Assembly (NCBI GenBank): GCA_022072025.1
Contig: JAJVIP010000010.1
Span: 62,001-126,000 of the forward strand
DNA: 64,000 nucleotides
Source of the DNA: Elusimicrobiota bacterium
Lineage (GTDB): Bacteria > Elusimicrobiota > Elusimicrobia > F11
Direction: 5' to 3'
Both the position numbers and the translations under genes were made by a program. Position 1 is the stretch's first letter; each line of letters starts with the position of its first letter. Shown here in pieces: positions 21,825-29,772 of the stretch. The notes beneath the pieces were generated by a model that was not told where the DNA came from, did not search any database, and saw only the letters and a program-made list of their open reading frames with translations.

Positions 21825-24484
21825 AAATTCTGCGTTAAATTCGTTATTTCTTCTGGCGGTGAGAATCGGTGATACCGGTCCCCATGCACCACTCGCACCC
21901 GAAGTTGCACACCCCACCCCATCTGTTCAAGCGTCGGCAGGGACTCCTGAAGCCGCATCCCGAGCTGCCGGGGATTGTCAAACGGGCGGGGTAAACCGTT
22001 CTCTTTGGCGAGGCGGGAGAACACGTTGTGGAGGGCCATGCTGGTGGCCTCAAAACAGGGTCGGCCTTCGAACTGGTTGAGCCGCATTCCGGGGTGGGAC
22101 GAAAGCCCATTCTGGCCGTGAAGAAGGCCCAAGTACTGCACAAAAATGTTGGTCTCTTGCGAGGTCTCTTCCGACACTTCCATCTGCGCCAAGATCCACG
22201 CCTCGTCTAAGTCCGCGGGCAATCCCAAGATCCGCTCGAGCGCGTCCCAGGCGATCAGGATGAGCGAGAGACAGCCGAATGTGCGCCGCTTGGGGTGATT
22301 CATAAACTTCGACACAAGAGCGCCTTCGAGTTCTTTCCTTTTTTTTATTTGCGGGAAAATCTCCTGAGAGATCAATTTGAAAATCGCGCTCAACATGACG
22401 TCGCGCGATTCCTTGATCTTGACCAAGTGCTCGGCCTCCGAAAAATTCTTGGTGAAGTTCGCCGCGTCGCAAGCGATCTCCCATTGGCGGGAGAGAAGCT
22501 CCGGCTTACCGAGGGTCTCGATGCCCGTGGTGGCGATGAAGGCGCCAGCCCGCTCGCGGACGATGTCTTGATCGGTGTAGAGTTTTTTCTTTTCGTGGAC
22601 GATGCCCGTGGAGGCGGTGAGGAGAAAGTTCAGGAGTTCCTTGTCGAAATCGCGGGCTTCCAAATTATCGAGGAACGTAAGCGGGTTTTTCGAGGCGTCG
22701 GTGTAAAGGGCGGCCATCGTGCCGATCTTTCCGACGTTCTCGCCGTAAACGATGTGACTGATCGTGGAGGCGACGGATGTTTTCCCGGATCCATGAACGC
22801 CGGACAATCGCAAGATCGGTTTCATGGGGCAGAAATCGTCCATGACGATGATTGTGCAGTAGGCGAGGAGAAATGCCTTGTCCGCTTCCGAGCAAGGCGA
22901 GGTGTCGTAGACAAATTGTTTTAACAGTTGAAGACCGCATTCCATGTCGACGTCGTCCTTATAGGTGAAAGACTGAACGCGGTCGCTGGGATTCAAAATA
23001 ATTTCATCGTCGTTTTGACCGTTGGGAATGACCGTGATCGAATTGGGATATAGACGAAGGATGTCGCCCTTCTCACCGTGGGTGTGAACGTAGATGGCAG
23101 GCTTGACGACATCGCCGAACACCCAACTCGCGGACCGGATCGGCGAGCCCAGACTCCGGGCATAATTTCTCAGGTATTCCCAAACGTATTTCCCCTCGGC
23201 CGTCGTAATATTGAGCTGACCGATGGTTTGGAGCAACGAATTGAAGAGGCGGTTATTGCCAATGGTGTAAACGCGGCCGTCAAAACACAGATATTCGGCC
23301 GAGGCCTTCGGATCGAAATAGAAAGCGCCGTATTTGGAAAGGTGATTTGAGATGGTCTCGCCGACCTCCACGTTCCGCTCGTGCGCCCGTTTGTCCTCGG
23401 CATTGCGAATGGCATTTATGATTTTTAGAAGATTCGGCCCATTGCCGTTTTCAGACGGTGCGCTGGGCACAAACTTCTTAATGTCGACCGCGACGGTGTG
23501 GTCAATGAGCGTTTGCAGATCTTCCGCCGAATAGCATCGTTTGTCGAAGAGATCCGGACTCACCTGATGCGGTTTGAGGAAATAATCCGTGATGTCTTTG
23601 TCTTCCTTCGAGCCGGCCAATGGCAGGACGACGTTTTTAATCGAACCGATTTCCGAATCCTTAAAGGCTTTCAGAATATTTCCCTGCACCGCCGCCTGGC
23701 CCTCGGGATCACAGTCGTAAACCACGACGACATCCTTTCCCTTAAACAGATCCAGCCATTCGTCGCGGAATGAATTGCAACCGTGCGTGGAGGTGACGGC
23801 GGAAAAGCCGTTTTGACTCAAGAGGAGCCGGTCAAACTCGCCCTCGCACAAGAGGACTTGTTTTCGTTCATCCTTGACCAGCTCGTCTGCGCCGTAAAGC
23901 CGGGCGGGATTCCCAAACCCCTTAAGGTTGATCATCTTCATCGAGTTTTTGGGGCTGTAGAAACGGATGTTGGCGAGTTTTCCGCTCGTGTCGCGAATCG
24001 GAATGGATATCCGGCGCCGGGATTTGTCGTAGCCGAGCTGGTACTTTTTTATGGTGCCGTCAGTCAGTCCCCGCTTTTCTCGAAGGTAACGAAGAACGGA
24101 CGCATTGGCGTGGAGATCAGCCGCCATCCCCTGAACGGAGGTCTCGCTGATCTGCTCGGCCTTGTTGTTCGCGGACGATGGCCTGGGAACGCCCACTTTG
24201 TCGCCCAGGACCAAAAGCGCATCTTTGAAGGACGCGCCGGTGGTCTGCATAAGAAAATCGAGCGCGCCGCCCTTTCCGCATTTAGAAAAGCAGGCCCAGC
24301 GTCCCGTTTTCCGGTTGTAAGCGAAAGAGGGATCGTGGTCGTCGTGAAAAGGGCAACACCCGACGACCCAACCGCCGTCGGTGTTCTTTTCCTTGCGAAG
24401 ATGGCCGAAGAAATCGGAGAAATCTCCGACTTTTTCAAGAACCGTCTTTTTGTAATCCCTCCAAATTTGGCTTTTGTCCTCCAC
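21809..24484 (-). CDS. Bifunctional primase-helicase
   Basis: This 891-residue protein combines three modules. A DnaG-type CHC2 zinc finger lies at ~40-75 (GCCPFHDDHDPSF then ACFSKCGKGG). A TOPRIM catalytic core lies at ~208-270 (LLCEGEFDRL and DCDPEGQAA). A P-loop helicase/ATPase has Walker A SGVHGSGKTS at 561-570. It would unwind the origin and prime DNA synthesis in one chain, as in T7 gp4-like and satellite-phage primases, although the ATPase part is of a different family. The last ~40 codons overlap the weak end of the iteron array. The start at 24484 lies 50 nt inside the ERCC4 nuclease gene. Confidence 0.85.
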   Translation of the reverse strand: MEDKSQIWRDYKKTVLEKVGDFSDFFGHLRKEKNTDGGWVVGCCPFHDDHDPSFAYNRKTGRWACFSKCGKGGALDFLMQTTGASFKDALLVLGDKVGVPRPSSANNKAEQISETSVQGMAADLHANASVLRYLREKRGLTDGTIKKYQLGYDKSRRRISIPIRDTSGKLANIRFYSPKNSMKMINLKGFGNPARLYGADELVKDERKQVLLCEGEFDRLLLSQNGFSAVTSTHGCNSFRDEWLDLFKGKDVVVVYDCDPEGQAAVQGNILKAFKDSEIGSIKNVVLPLAGSKEDKDITDYFLKPHQVSPDLFDKRCYSAEDLQTLIDHTVAVDIKKFVPSAPSENGNGPNLLKIINAIRNAEDKRAHERNVEVGETISNHLSKYGAFYFDPKASAEYLCFDGRVYTIGNNRLFNSLLQTIGQLNITTAEGKYVWEYLRNYARSLGSPIRSASWVFGDVVKPAIYVHTHGEKGDILRLYPNSITVIPNGQNDDEIILNPSDRVQSFTYKDDVDMECGLQLLKQFVYDTSPCSEADKAFLLAYCTIIVMDDFCPMKPILRLSGVHGSGKTSVASTISHIVYGENVGKIGTMAALYTDASKNPLTFLDNLEARDFDKELLNFLLTASTGIVHEKKKLYTDQDIVRERAGAFIATTGIETLGKPELLSRQWEIACDAANFTKNFSEAEHLVKIKESRDVMLSAIFKLISQEIFPQIKKRKELEGALVSKFMNHPKRRTFGCLSLILIAWDALERILGLPADLDEAWILAQMEVSEETSQETNIFVQYLGLLHGQNGLSSHPGMRLNQFEGRPCFEATSMALHNVFSRLAKENGLPRPFDNPRQLGMRLQESLPTLEQMGWGVQLRVRVVHGDRYHRFSPPEEITNLTQNLGATL

Positions 24485-24926
24485 TATTCGTCTCCCTTTT
24501 GTACTTCCAGAATTTTTCCAATAGCCGGAACGTCAGCGTTTGTCCGTACCGCCGGTTCCCAGCGAAAAAAATGCAGACGTGATACTTGACCGACCAGGCC
24601 AAGAGCGAATTCATCGCCGCCTTCGGGTTCATCCTTGAAAAGGCCGGCGCCTTTAAAAACTCTTCCAGCGTCGCCTCGATCACAATCGCGGCATAATCCA
24701 TGCCGGAAAGCCGTTCGAGCTCCCGCTCAAAGCGCTTCCGGCCACCACCGAGCGACGAATAGGCGTCCGACAGCGTCTTCCTCTCTATCGCCACCCGCGT
24801 TTCGTGCCCAAAAAGAGAATAATCCCCCGAGCGAAGCGCCATGACCACCGCACCCGGGTAGTCGTACGGCTGCTGCTCGCGGGAATCGATCACAATCGGC
24901 AAAGAAGGTTCAGGTCTCTTTGCCAT
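24435..24926 (-). CDS. ERCC4-type nuclease
   Basis: This 163-residue protein carries the ERCC4/XPF nuclease core: VIDSREQQPY near residue 12, SGDYSLFG, then AIERKTLSD, and GGGRKRFERELERL. The G-D-x(n)-E-R-K-x3-D signature is intact, with Asp and Glu as the metal ligands. Stand-alone ERCC4 nucleases occur in phages and cut flap or fork structures during recombination. It overlaps the RecD-like gene by 17 nt at its start and the primase gene by 50 nt at its end, so all three are one transcript. Confidence 0.8.
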   Translation of the reverse strand: MAKRPEPSLPIVIDSREQQPYDYPGAVVMALRSGDYSLFGHETRVAIERKTLSDAYSSLGGGRKRFERELERLSGMDYAAIVIEATLEEFLKAPAFSRMNPKAAMNSLLAWSVKYHVCIFFAGNRRYGQTLTFRLLEKFWKYKRETNSGGQKPNLEGLQKDGS

Positions 24927-26112
24927 TGAGACGTTCTGTTAAATTGGTGTACCGCTTCCCTTGCTCGTTTCGGCGAACGATCCTCCCTATCTCGTCCCGT
25001 TGGCCGATGATGACCAGGAGCCTTTTCGCTCGCGTCACCGCCGTGTAAAGAAGATTCCGTTGGGGAAGGCGATTCCCGAAATTCCGGTGGATGGGAAGGA
25101 TCACGACCGGCCATTCCGAGCCCTGTGATTTGTGGACGGTGATGGCATAGGCCAGATCAAGATCGTGGCCCTTAATCGGAAGTGTGACGTGGCGGTTCGG
25201 ACTCTCAAAATCCACTGAGATAAATTTGTCAACCTTGTTGATCGCCGCGACGTAACCCATATCGCCGTTCACGATGTTGTGGTCGTAATCGTTTCGCGTT
25301 TGGATCACCTTGTCGCCGACTTTGAAGGGGTAATCCTGGACAGGATCGTTCGGGTTCAGTTTCTTCTGAAGCGCAAGGTTGATTGATTTGCAGGAGAGAA
25401 GAGTTTTTTCACGCAGGGGTGAAATTACCTGCACGTCTCTGAGTGGATCCACCTTCAGCTCTCTCAGGAAGTCGCTGGCGTAGAAATCGGCGATCTTGAT
25501 CAAGATATCGTCTTCATCTTCCCGCTCCAGGAAAAGAAAATCGCCCGCGTTATGCTCGTTCACGATTATGTCTTCACCGTTTTTTATTCGGTGGGCGTTC
25601 TGAATAAGCAGGCCGTCCTTCTGGCGCTTAATGATGTCGAGCTCCTTAAACGGCACCTGGGCGGAGTTCAATAAATCGCGAAACGGGCTGCCGGGGCCCA
25701 CGGGTGGGAGTTGGTAGTGATCGCCGACCATGACCAGTTTGGTTTCGGGTGAGATGGCGCAAAGGAGACTGGCCATAAGCGAAATGTCCACCATTGAGGT
25801 CTCATCGATGACGATCAGTTCCGCCGGAAGATGGTTACTCTCGTTGAACCGAAATTCAAACCAATTGCCGACCTTGGTCGGACCGAGCAACCGGTGGATC
25901 GTTGTCGCTTCTCGATCAGTTACTTCCGAAAGCCGCTTCGCCGCCTTGCCGGAGGGAGCGGCGAGCGCAATCCGGTAGCTTGGCCGCGCATGTGCCTCGA
26001 TAATTTCTCTCACAACAGTTGATTTGCCGGTGCCGGCGCCGCCCGTGACAATGGATATTTTCTCGCGAGAAACGAGATCTTTTGCTGCTTCTTGATCGGG
26101 AAAAAGGTTCAT
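24910..26112 (-). CDS. RecD2-like helicase, motor half (split gene)
   Basis: This 400-residue SF1B helicase core has Walker A VTGGAGTGKST at ~22-32, Walker B LIVIDETSMVD, GDHYQLPPVGPG (motif III), and near the C-terminus YAITVHKSQGSEWP with LLYTAVTRAKRLLV (motifs V-VI). It lacks the N-terminal OB/helix-hairpin-helix part of RecD2, which is encoded by the gene immediately upstream and overlaps it by ATGA. The two together equal one RecD2 of ~695 residues. It is likely a 5'-3' DNA helicase for recombination or replication. See the slippery site at 26112-26118, which could join the two halves. Confidence 0.85.
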   Translation of the reverse strand: MNLFPDQEAAKDLVSREKISIVTGGAGTGKSTVVREIIEAHARPSYRIALAAPSGKAAKRLSEVTDREATTIHRLLGPTKVGNWFEFRFNESNHLPAELIVIDETSMVDISLMASLLCAISPETKLVMVGDHYQLPPVGPGSPFRDLLNSAQVPFKELDIIKRQKDGLLIQNAHRIKNGEDIIVNEHNAGDFLFLEREDEDDILIKIADFYASDFLRELKVDPLRDVQVISPLREKTLLSCKSINLALQKKLNPNDPVQDYPFKVGDKVIQTRNDYDHNIVNGDMGYVAAINKVDKFISVDFESPNRHVTLPIKGHDLDLAYAITVHKSQGSEWPVVILPIHRNFGNRLPQRNLLYTAVTRAKRLLVIIGQRDEIGRIVRRNEQGKRYTNLTERLNGKET

Positions 26113-26996
26113 TTTTTTGAAAGCATCACTTTGACTTTGCTGGCAACCGTAACTTCGTCGTCATAAAGTCCGATGAGGTAGACTTTCGCGCCATCGATGT
26201 GGAGACACCGGAGATCGTGCGTCATCCGTGGAATCATGGGGGCGATTTTGTCCTCCGTCACCGTTAAAAGCTCGGATGCAAGGGGAACCAGTTCGCCAAG
26301 TGGCAGATAGACATGACCGCCCGACTGCGCGGCGGTCTTCAGCGTATGAATCACCCCCGCCCGAATGCGGGGATATCCTTCCGGGTCGAATCCGACTTTC
26401 CGGGCGATAGCGTCTGCGATGCCAAAACCCACGCGTTCGAATTTTTCAATCAGTCGATAGGGGTTCTCACGTATGAAGTCCGGCGCCTGTTCACCCCAAG
26501 CTTTAATAATCGCGTTCAACGCTGATTTCGGAAGACGGGTGCCGCTCACCATCTCGTTTAAGGCGAGGCTCACCCGCTCTTGCTTCTCCATCTCCCGAAG
26601 TTGTTCGGAAACGGCCTTCGCCCGCTCAAGCGTGATGCCGGATTTCGTGGTGGCCACCCTGTCCGGGTCTGTCTTCAACACGTGAAGCGTTTGATCGCCG
26701 AACGCCTCCGTCAATTTCTCGGCGATCTTGGGGCCGATGCCTTCGGCATTTTCCACGAGATATTCCTGGATCGCTTTGGAGCTGGTCGGGTAGACGGTTT
26801 GATACTCCTCGAATTTGAATCCGCGGCCGAACTTGGGATGATCCTCCCAGTGACCCTTAAAAATGTAGCCCATCCCGATTTTCGGCGAGATGAGCTGCCC
26901 CTTAACGGTGGCTCCCTGATTGAGCCGTCCGATCAAGAACCCGTCTCCGTGGTAGCGGATATCGGTGAGAATGCCTTCAAGGGTTTCGTCGTACAT
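26109..26996 (-). CDS. RecD2-like N-terminal half: OB and helix-hairpin-helix region
   Basis: The ~295 residues cover what is normally the N-terminus of RecD2. An OB-like beta barrel comes first (LEGILTDIRYHGDGFLIGRL, split, then YIFKGHWEDHPKFGRGFKFE). Helix-hairpin-helix repeats follow (NAEGIGPKIAEKL; ENPYRLIEKFERVGFGIADAIARKVG). A helical linker ends at MLSKK. No P-loop is present. ATG at 26996 is used rather than TTG at 27002. The stop TGA overlaps the ATG of the helicase half. The protein may act as a separate subunit or be fused by frameshifting. Confidence 0.8.
   Translation of the reverse strand: MYDETLEGILTDIRYHGDGFLIGRLNQGATVKGQLISPKIGMGYIFKGHWEDHPKFGRGFKFEEYQTVYPTSSKAIQEYLVENAEGIGPKIAEKLTEAFGDQTLHVLKTDPDRVATTKSGITLERAKAVSEQLREMEKQERVSLALNEMVSGTRLPKSALNAIIKAWGEQAPDFIRENPYRLIEKFERVGFGIADAIARKVGFDPEGYPRIRAGVIHTLKTAAQSGGHVYLPLGELVPLASELLTVTEDKIAPMIPRMTHDLRCLHIDGAKVYLIGLYDDEVTVASKVKVMLSKK
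26112..26118 (-). other. A AAA AAA slippery heptamer at the RecD2 gene junction
   Basis: On the minus strand the upstream half ends with codons TCA AAA AAA TGA. The seven A residues therefore sit in the exact X XXY YYZ phase of a -1 ribosomal frameshift site, followed at once by a stop codon. A -1 slip would continue as ATG AAC and enter the frame of the helicase half. Transcriptional slippage adding one A would have the same result. A sequencing error in the homopolymer must be excluded. Confidence 0.5.
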
Positions 26997-27231
26997 CGTC
27001 AATTTTGATGAGGTCCAGGTCGACCATCGTTCGGCACTGGCAACAGAGAGCCTCGTACCGGTGCCACGCCATTTCGTGCCGGTAAACGTCTCGCGCAGCT
27101 TCCAGCCGCAGGTAAAATTCGTCCCTGCGGGCGTTCTGCCTCAACTGCGTTAAGAGATTTTCAAGCGCGTCCACGATGTTCCGGTAGCGGTTCGCCGTGT
27201 CACCCCATTTTTCAGAATGAGTCATCATCAT
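26977..27231 (-). CDS. Small phage protein, unknown
   Basis: From the MMMTHSEK start the protein has 84 residues, and AGGAGAGG lies just upstream of the triple Met. It is mostly helical (TANRYRNIVDALENLLTQLRQN; EFYLRLEAARDVYRHEMAWHRYEAL). It contains CCQC, perhaps a metal site but with too few ligands to be sure. The end overlaps the start of the RecD2 N-terminal gene by 20 nt. The function is not recognised. Confidence 0.5.
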   Translation of the reverse strand: MMMTHSEKWGDTANRYRNIVDALENLLTQLRQNARRDEFYLRLEAARDVYRHEMAWHRYEALCCQCRTMVDLDLIKIDDVRRNP

Positions 27232-27425
27232 GCTCCTCTCCTTTTTGTTGAAATCAATCACGCCTCGCCTAACCGCAGCCCACCAATCATTGGCATGACT
27301 TACCGCACAACTCCACGCCCGGACATCCAAATGGGCAATGAATCCTCACCTCGCCTGACCACACCCACGGGCAACCCCACCCAGTTCAGCCTCGACTCAA
27401 CGCACCAGAGCTCGCCATGCCAGAA
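27232..27425. repeat. Non-coding gap of degenerate GGCNNGG-type repeats (copy 1)
   Basis: This stretch holds no plausible gene. On the minus strand it is a string of short purine-rich units such as GGCATGGCGAG, GGTGTGGTCAGGCGAGGTG, GGGCGTGGAG and TTAGGCGAGGCGTG. A second gap of the same size and style lies at 28095-28280, on the other side of the 215-residue gene. The composition is unlike neighbouring coding or promoter DNA. Confidence 0.5.
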
Positions 27426-28073
27426 TCAGTTTTCCCACCTCTCGAATCTTTTCAGAAGGAACAGACCGTATTCGGGACGGTAATCGCCCAACCCAACGGT
27501 CATTCCCGCGCGGGTGATCACTTCATAAAGAAGGTCCGGCGTGATGTATTCAGGAAGGAGAACCCGCACAAAAAAAGTCGCCGCCCATCCCGGTTTCATT
27601 GCCGGCCGGATCCGGGCGACACGAGCCTTTTGAATGATGACGCCCCGCTTGTCCTCGAAATCCCAATGCTCAACGCCGAGCGTGGCAACTTCCGGCATGA
27701 CTTGAAGTCCCGCTTTGAAGATATCCATCGCCGATTTTCGCGGGCTCCGTGGGTCCTGGTTGAATTTGGCCGAGTGAACCAGACACTGTTTAAAATTGAT
27801 TCCTGGAATGCCGATCTCGTTTAATCCGGGAACCCGGTAGACGTATGACTCTAAGTTGTCGGTCTTCCTTTCCTGAGAACCTTTTTTTGCTCGAGATTTG
27901 GCTTCCGCCGCTTCGCAGTCGTACCGGTGAAACAAAAGGGTTGATGTTCCCTCGATCTGCACTTCCATCACGTAGGGTTGATCGTGTTTAACGACACCCT
28001 TCGGTTTGTACGCGTCGCCCAAATTCAGCCCGACCGCGCGCTTTTCTCTTTTCCCGTCTAATGTCGCTTCCAT
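27426..28073 (-). CDS. Conserved phage protein with possible RAMP/Cas7-like fold
   Basis: This 215-residue protein opens with an extended segment (VMEVQIEGTSTLLFHRYDC), a charged helix and a central VPGLNEIGIPGINFKQCLVHSAK motif. It ends with a glycine-rich turn AGMTVGLGDYRPEYGLF. The 'PG..FK..L' helix and the late G-x-G-D-x-R-P-x-Y-G loop recall RAMP-type ferredoxin folds seen in Cas7 relatives. I cannot show homology from sequence alone. It lies in the recombination block between a small unknown gene and the DUF669 protein, and a role in binding single-stranded nucleic acid would fit. Confidence 0.5.
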   Translation of the reverse strand: MEATLDGKREKRAVGLNLGDAYKPKGVVKHDQPYVMEVQIEGTSTLLFHRYDCEAAEAKSRAKKGSQERKTDNLESYVYRVPGLNEIGIPGINFKQCLVHSAKFNQDPRSPRKSAMDIFKAGLQVMPEVATLGVEHWDFEDKRGVIIQKARVARIRPAMKPGWAATFFVRVLLPEYITPDLLYEVITRAGMTVGLGDYRPEYGLFLLKRFERWEN

Positions 28074-28094
28074 TTTGATTCCTCCTGATTTTTT

Positions 28095-28280
28095 TATGCC
28101 TCACCATGCCCAGCGAATCCGAGCCCTGCTGTGCCATGCACTGGCGATCCTGGCCAAGCCACATTCGTTTCGCCGGACCATGCCTAGTAACATCAAATTC
28201 ATCAGAGCCAAGCGAAGAAGATGCCATGCCACGTTCTGCCGCGCCTTTTCAAGCCGAGCCAGACCTTCCCATGGCACGAC
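28095..28280. repeat. Non-coding gap of degenerate GGCNNGG-type repeats (copy 2)
   Basis: This is the sister of 27232-27425. On the minus strand the sequence contains GGCTCGGCTTG, GGCGCGGC, GTGGCATGGCATC, AGGCATGGTCCGGCG, GTGGCTTGGCCAGG and GGGCATGGTGAGGC. The core GGC(A/T)NGG returns about every 12-20 nt. No open frame with sensible protein features or a Shine-Dalgarno is present. Confidence 0.5.
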
Positions 28281-28727
28281 TCAAAACGGTTCCTCCTCCG
28301 AATCGGCTCCCGGGGCCTGCTGCGCCGGCGCGGCTTTGTCCGCTTTCTCGTATCCCGCGAACGGCACCACGTTCCGTTTCTTGGGGTTCTGTTTATCGTC
28401 GAGGTACTCCTCAATATCCACCGTGAGGTAACAGGTTTTTCCTTTCACCATCTCCGGGGTAAGATTCATCGGCCCGGAAACATCGAGACCCAATCGCGAG
28501 CAGATCAACTTGACCCGCTTGATCGCCGCCTGGCTGAAAATCATCCGGTCGAAGACGGCGCGACCCTTGTGTTCGCCTTCGATGACCTCGAATCGCACGT
28601 TCCACATCTCGTCCTCGTATTGGGTTTTTGATTCCTCGACTTCGACCAGCCGGCACAAGTAACGACCGCCGGGAATGGGAGAGAAGTCTTGAACGTCTTC
28701 GATTTCGTCGAAGTTAATCTTAGGCAT
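28281..28727 (-). CDS. DUF669-like phage single-strand-binding candidate
   Basis: From ATG at 28727 (MPKINFDEIEDVQDFSPIPG) the protein has 148 residues. It matches the DUF669 pattern: GGRYLCRLVEVEESKTQYED, then MWNVRFEVIEGEHKGRAVFDRM, and a KGKTCYLTVDIEEY strand. It ends in a disordered tail closing with EEEPF, an acidic hydrophobic tip like that of SSB proteins. DUF669 genes lie next to RecA-like ATPases in many phages, as here (8-nt overlap). A role as ssDNA-binding partner is inferred from tail and context. Confidence 0.7.
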   Translation of the reverse strand: MPKINFDEIEDVQDFSPIPGGRYLCRLVEVEESKTQYEDEMWNVRFEVIEGEHKGRAVFDRMIFSQAAIKRVKLICSRLGLDVSGPMNLTPEMVKGKTCYLTVDIEEYLDDKQNPKKRNVVPFAGYEKADKAAPAQQAPGADSEEEPF

Positions 28728-29757
28728 GGGATCCTCCTGGATTTGTATTTTTAGCGGCCACGGCCGCCTCAAGTTTTTTGAGAATCGTTTCGGCGTCTTG
28801 AGCTTTGAGATCATCAATACTTTCCGCTCCGTAGGTGGCCAACCTTCGCTCGACATGCTCCGGCGTCATTCCCAGGGTTTCGATATGAGATTGGATTTTC
28901 ACCTTCAGCTCATCGGTGGCCAGCTCGATGGGTTTTGGTTTGCGGGAGAGCGGCTGTTTACCGAAGAAAGACTCGAAGACTTTGTACCGGGCATCAAGCG
29001 GCTCGTCTGGCAGTTGAAACGCTTCCTTTGGGAGTTTGTGGGAGCGGTCTTTCAGGCACCGTCCCATGTGCCGGCCGTTTTCATCGATAAAAAGGTGGAC
29101 GATGGTGTCGAAAAGATAAGGGAGGCTCTTTTCGCCATCGAAGGTGTCGCCCATCGCCACCATAAATGATCCTTCTTTGTATTGCGGTTTCTGGCGCGCG
29201 GTCACAATCACGTTCATGTCGAGCGCGATCAGTTTGCGGATAAATTCCTTAAATTCCGCCTTGATCGTCATCCAGTCCTTGGGTTGGAGGTCGTAGAACT
29301 CGAATCGATGACCCTTCGAACCTTTGTTGCGCCGTAAAAAAATATCCGACCACTTCTTTTGGAGGGCGTCCCAGTAGATCGTGATGGGATCGATGATGAG
29401 CGACCGGTAATCGTGGCGGTTGGTGAGCAGCCAATTCACCGCTTCCAACACCTGGTCCGCGGTCGTGGCTTTAAGGACGCCGAAATCAAACGTGTCCCCA
29501 TAAAGATCGGTGCCGCCCTCCATATCGATCACGACCGGTTTGGGAAATTGTAAGGCGACAGTGGTTTTGAACACGCCCGAGTCGCCCCAGAGAAAAAGTT
29601 TGAGCCTCTTTTCAACAGACTGCGCCTTCTGAAATGGCGATGATCCGGCGGCCGACTCCTTTTTTGAAAAGTCGACATGGACCTCTTTTGATTTCTCGGC
29701 GGGCGCCGCTGGTGATGTTTGATTTCCTTCTTCGGGCAAAGTGACGTCGGTCTTCAT
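28720..29757 (-). CDS. Phage RecA/Sak4-like ATPase (AAA_24 type)
   Basis: This 345-residue protein has a ~45-residue Ser/Pro-rich leader. It then has a compact ATPase with Walker A-like LWGDSGVFKTT near 55-65, KPVVIDMEGGTDL, and SLIIDPITIYWDAL as Walker B, followed by MNVIVTARQKPQY. It resembles phage nucleotide-binding proteins of the Sak4/AAA_24 type that pair strands in recombination. The C-terminal ~70 residues are helical and may be a dimerisation or DNA-binding part. It lies between the RecB-like nuclease and the DUF669 gene. Confidence 0.7.
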   Translation of the reverse strand: MKTDVTLPEEGNQTSPAAPAEKSKEVHVDFSKKESAAGSSPFQKAQSVEKRLKLFLWGDSGVFKTTVALQFPKPVVIDMEGGTDLYGDTFDFGVLKATTADQVLEAVNWLLTNRHDYRSLIIDPITIYWDALQKKWSDIFLRRNKGSKGHRFEFYDLQPKDWMTIKAEFKEFIRKLIALDMNVIVTARQKPQYKEGSFMVAMGDTFDGEKSLPYLFDTIVHLFIDENGRHMGRCLKDRSHKLPKEAFQLPDEPLDARYKVFESFFGKQPLSRKPKPIELATDELKVKIQSHIETLGMTPEHVERRLATYGAESIDDLKAQDAETILKKLEAAVAAKNTNPGGSHA

Positions 29758-29772
29758 TTTTAATTTCTCCTT

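Noticed and set aside
21531-21917. A 128-codon frame across the iteron region, rich in Cys, Asn, Pro and His.
   Set aside because: Its composition comes from the repeated GGTGCAACC units, it overlaps the primase gene, and it has no Shine-Dalgarno or domain pattern.
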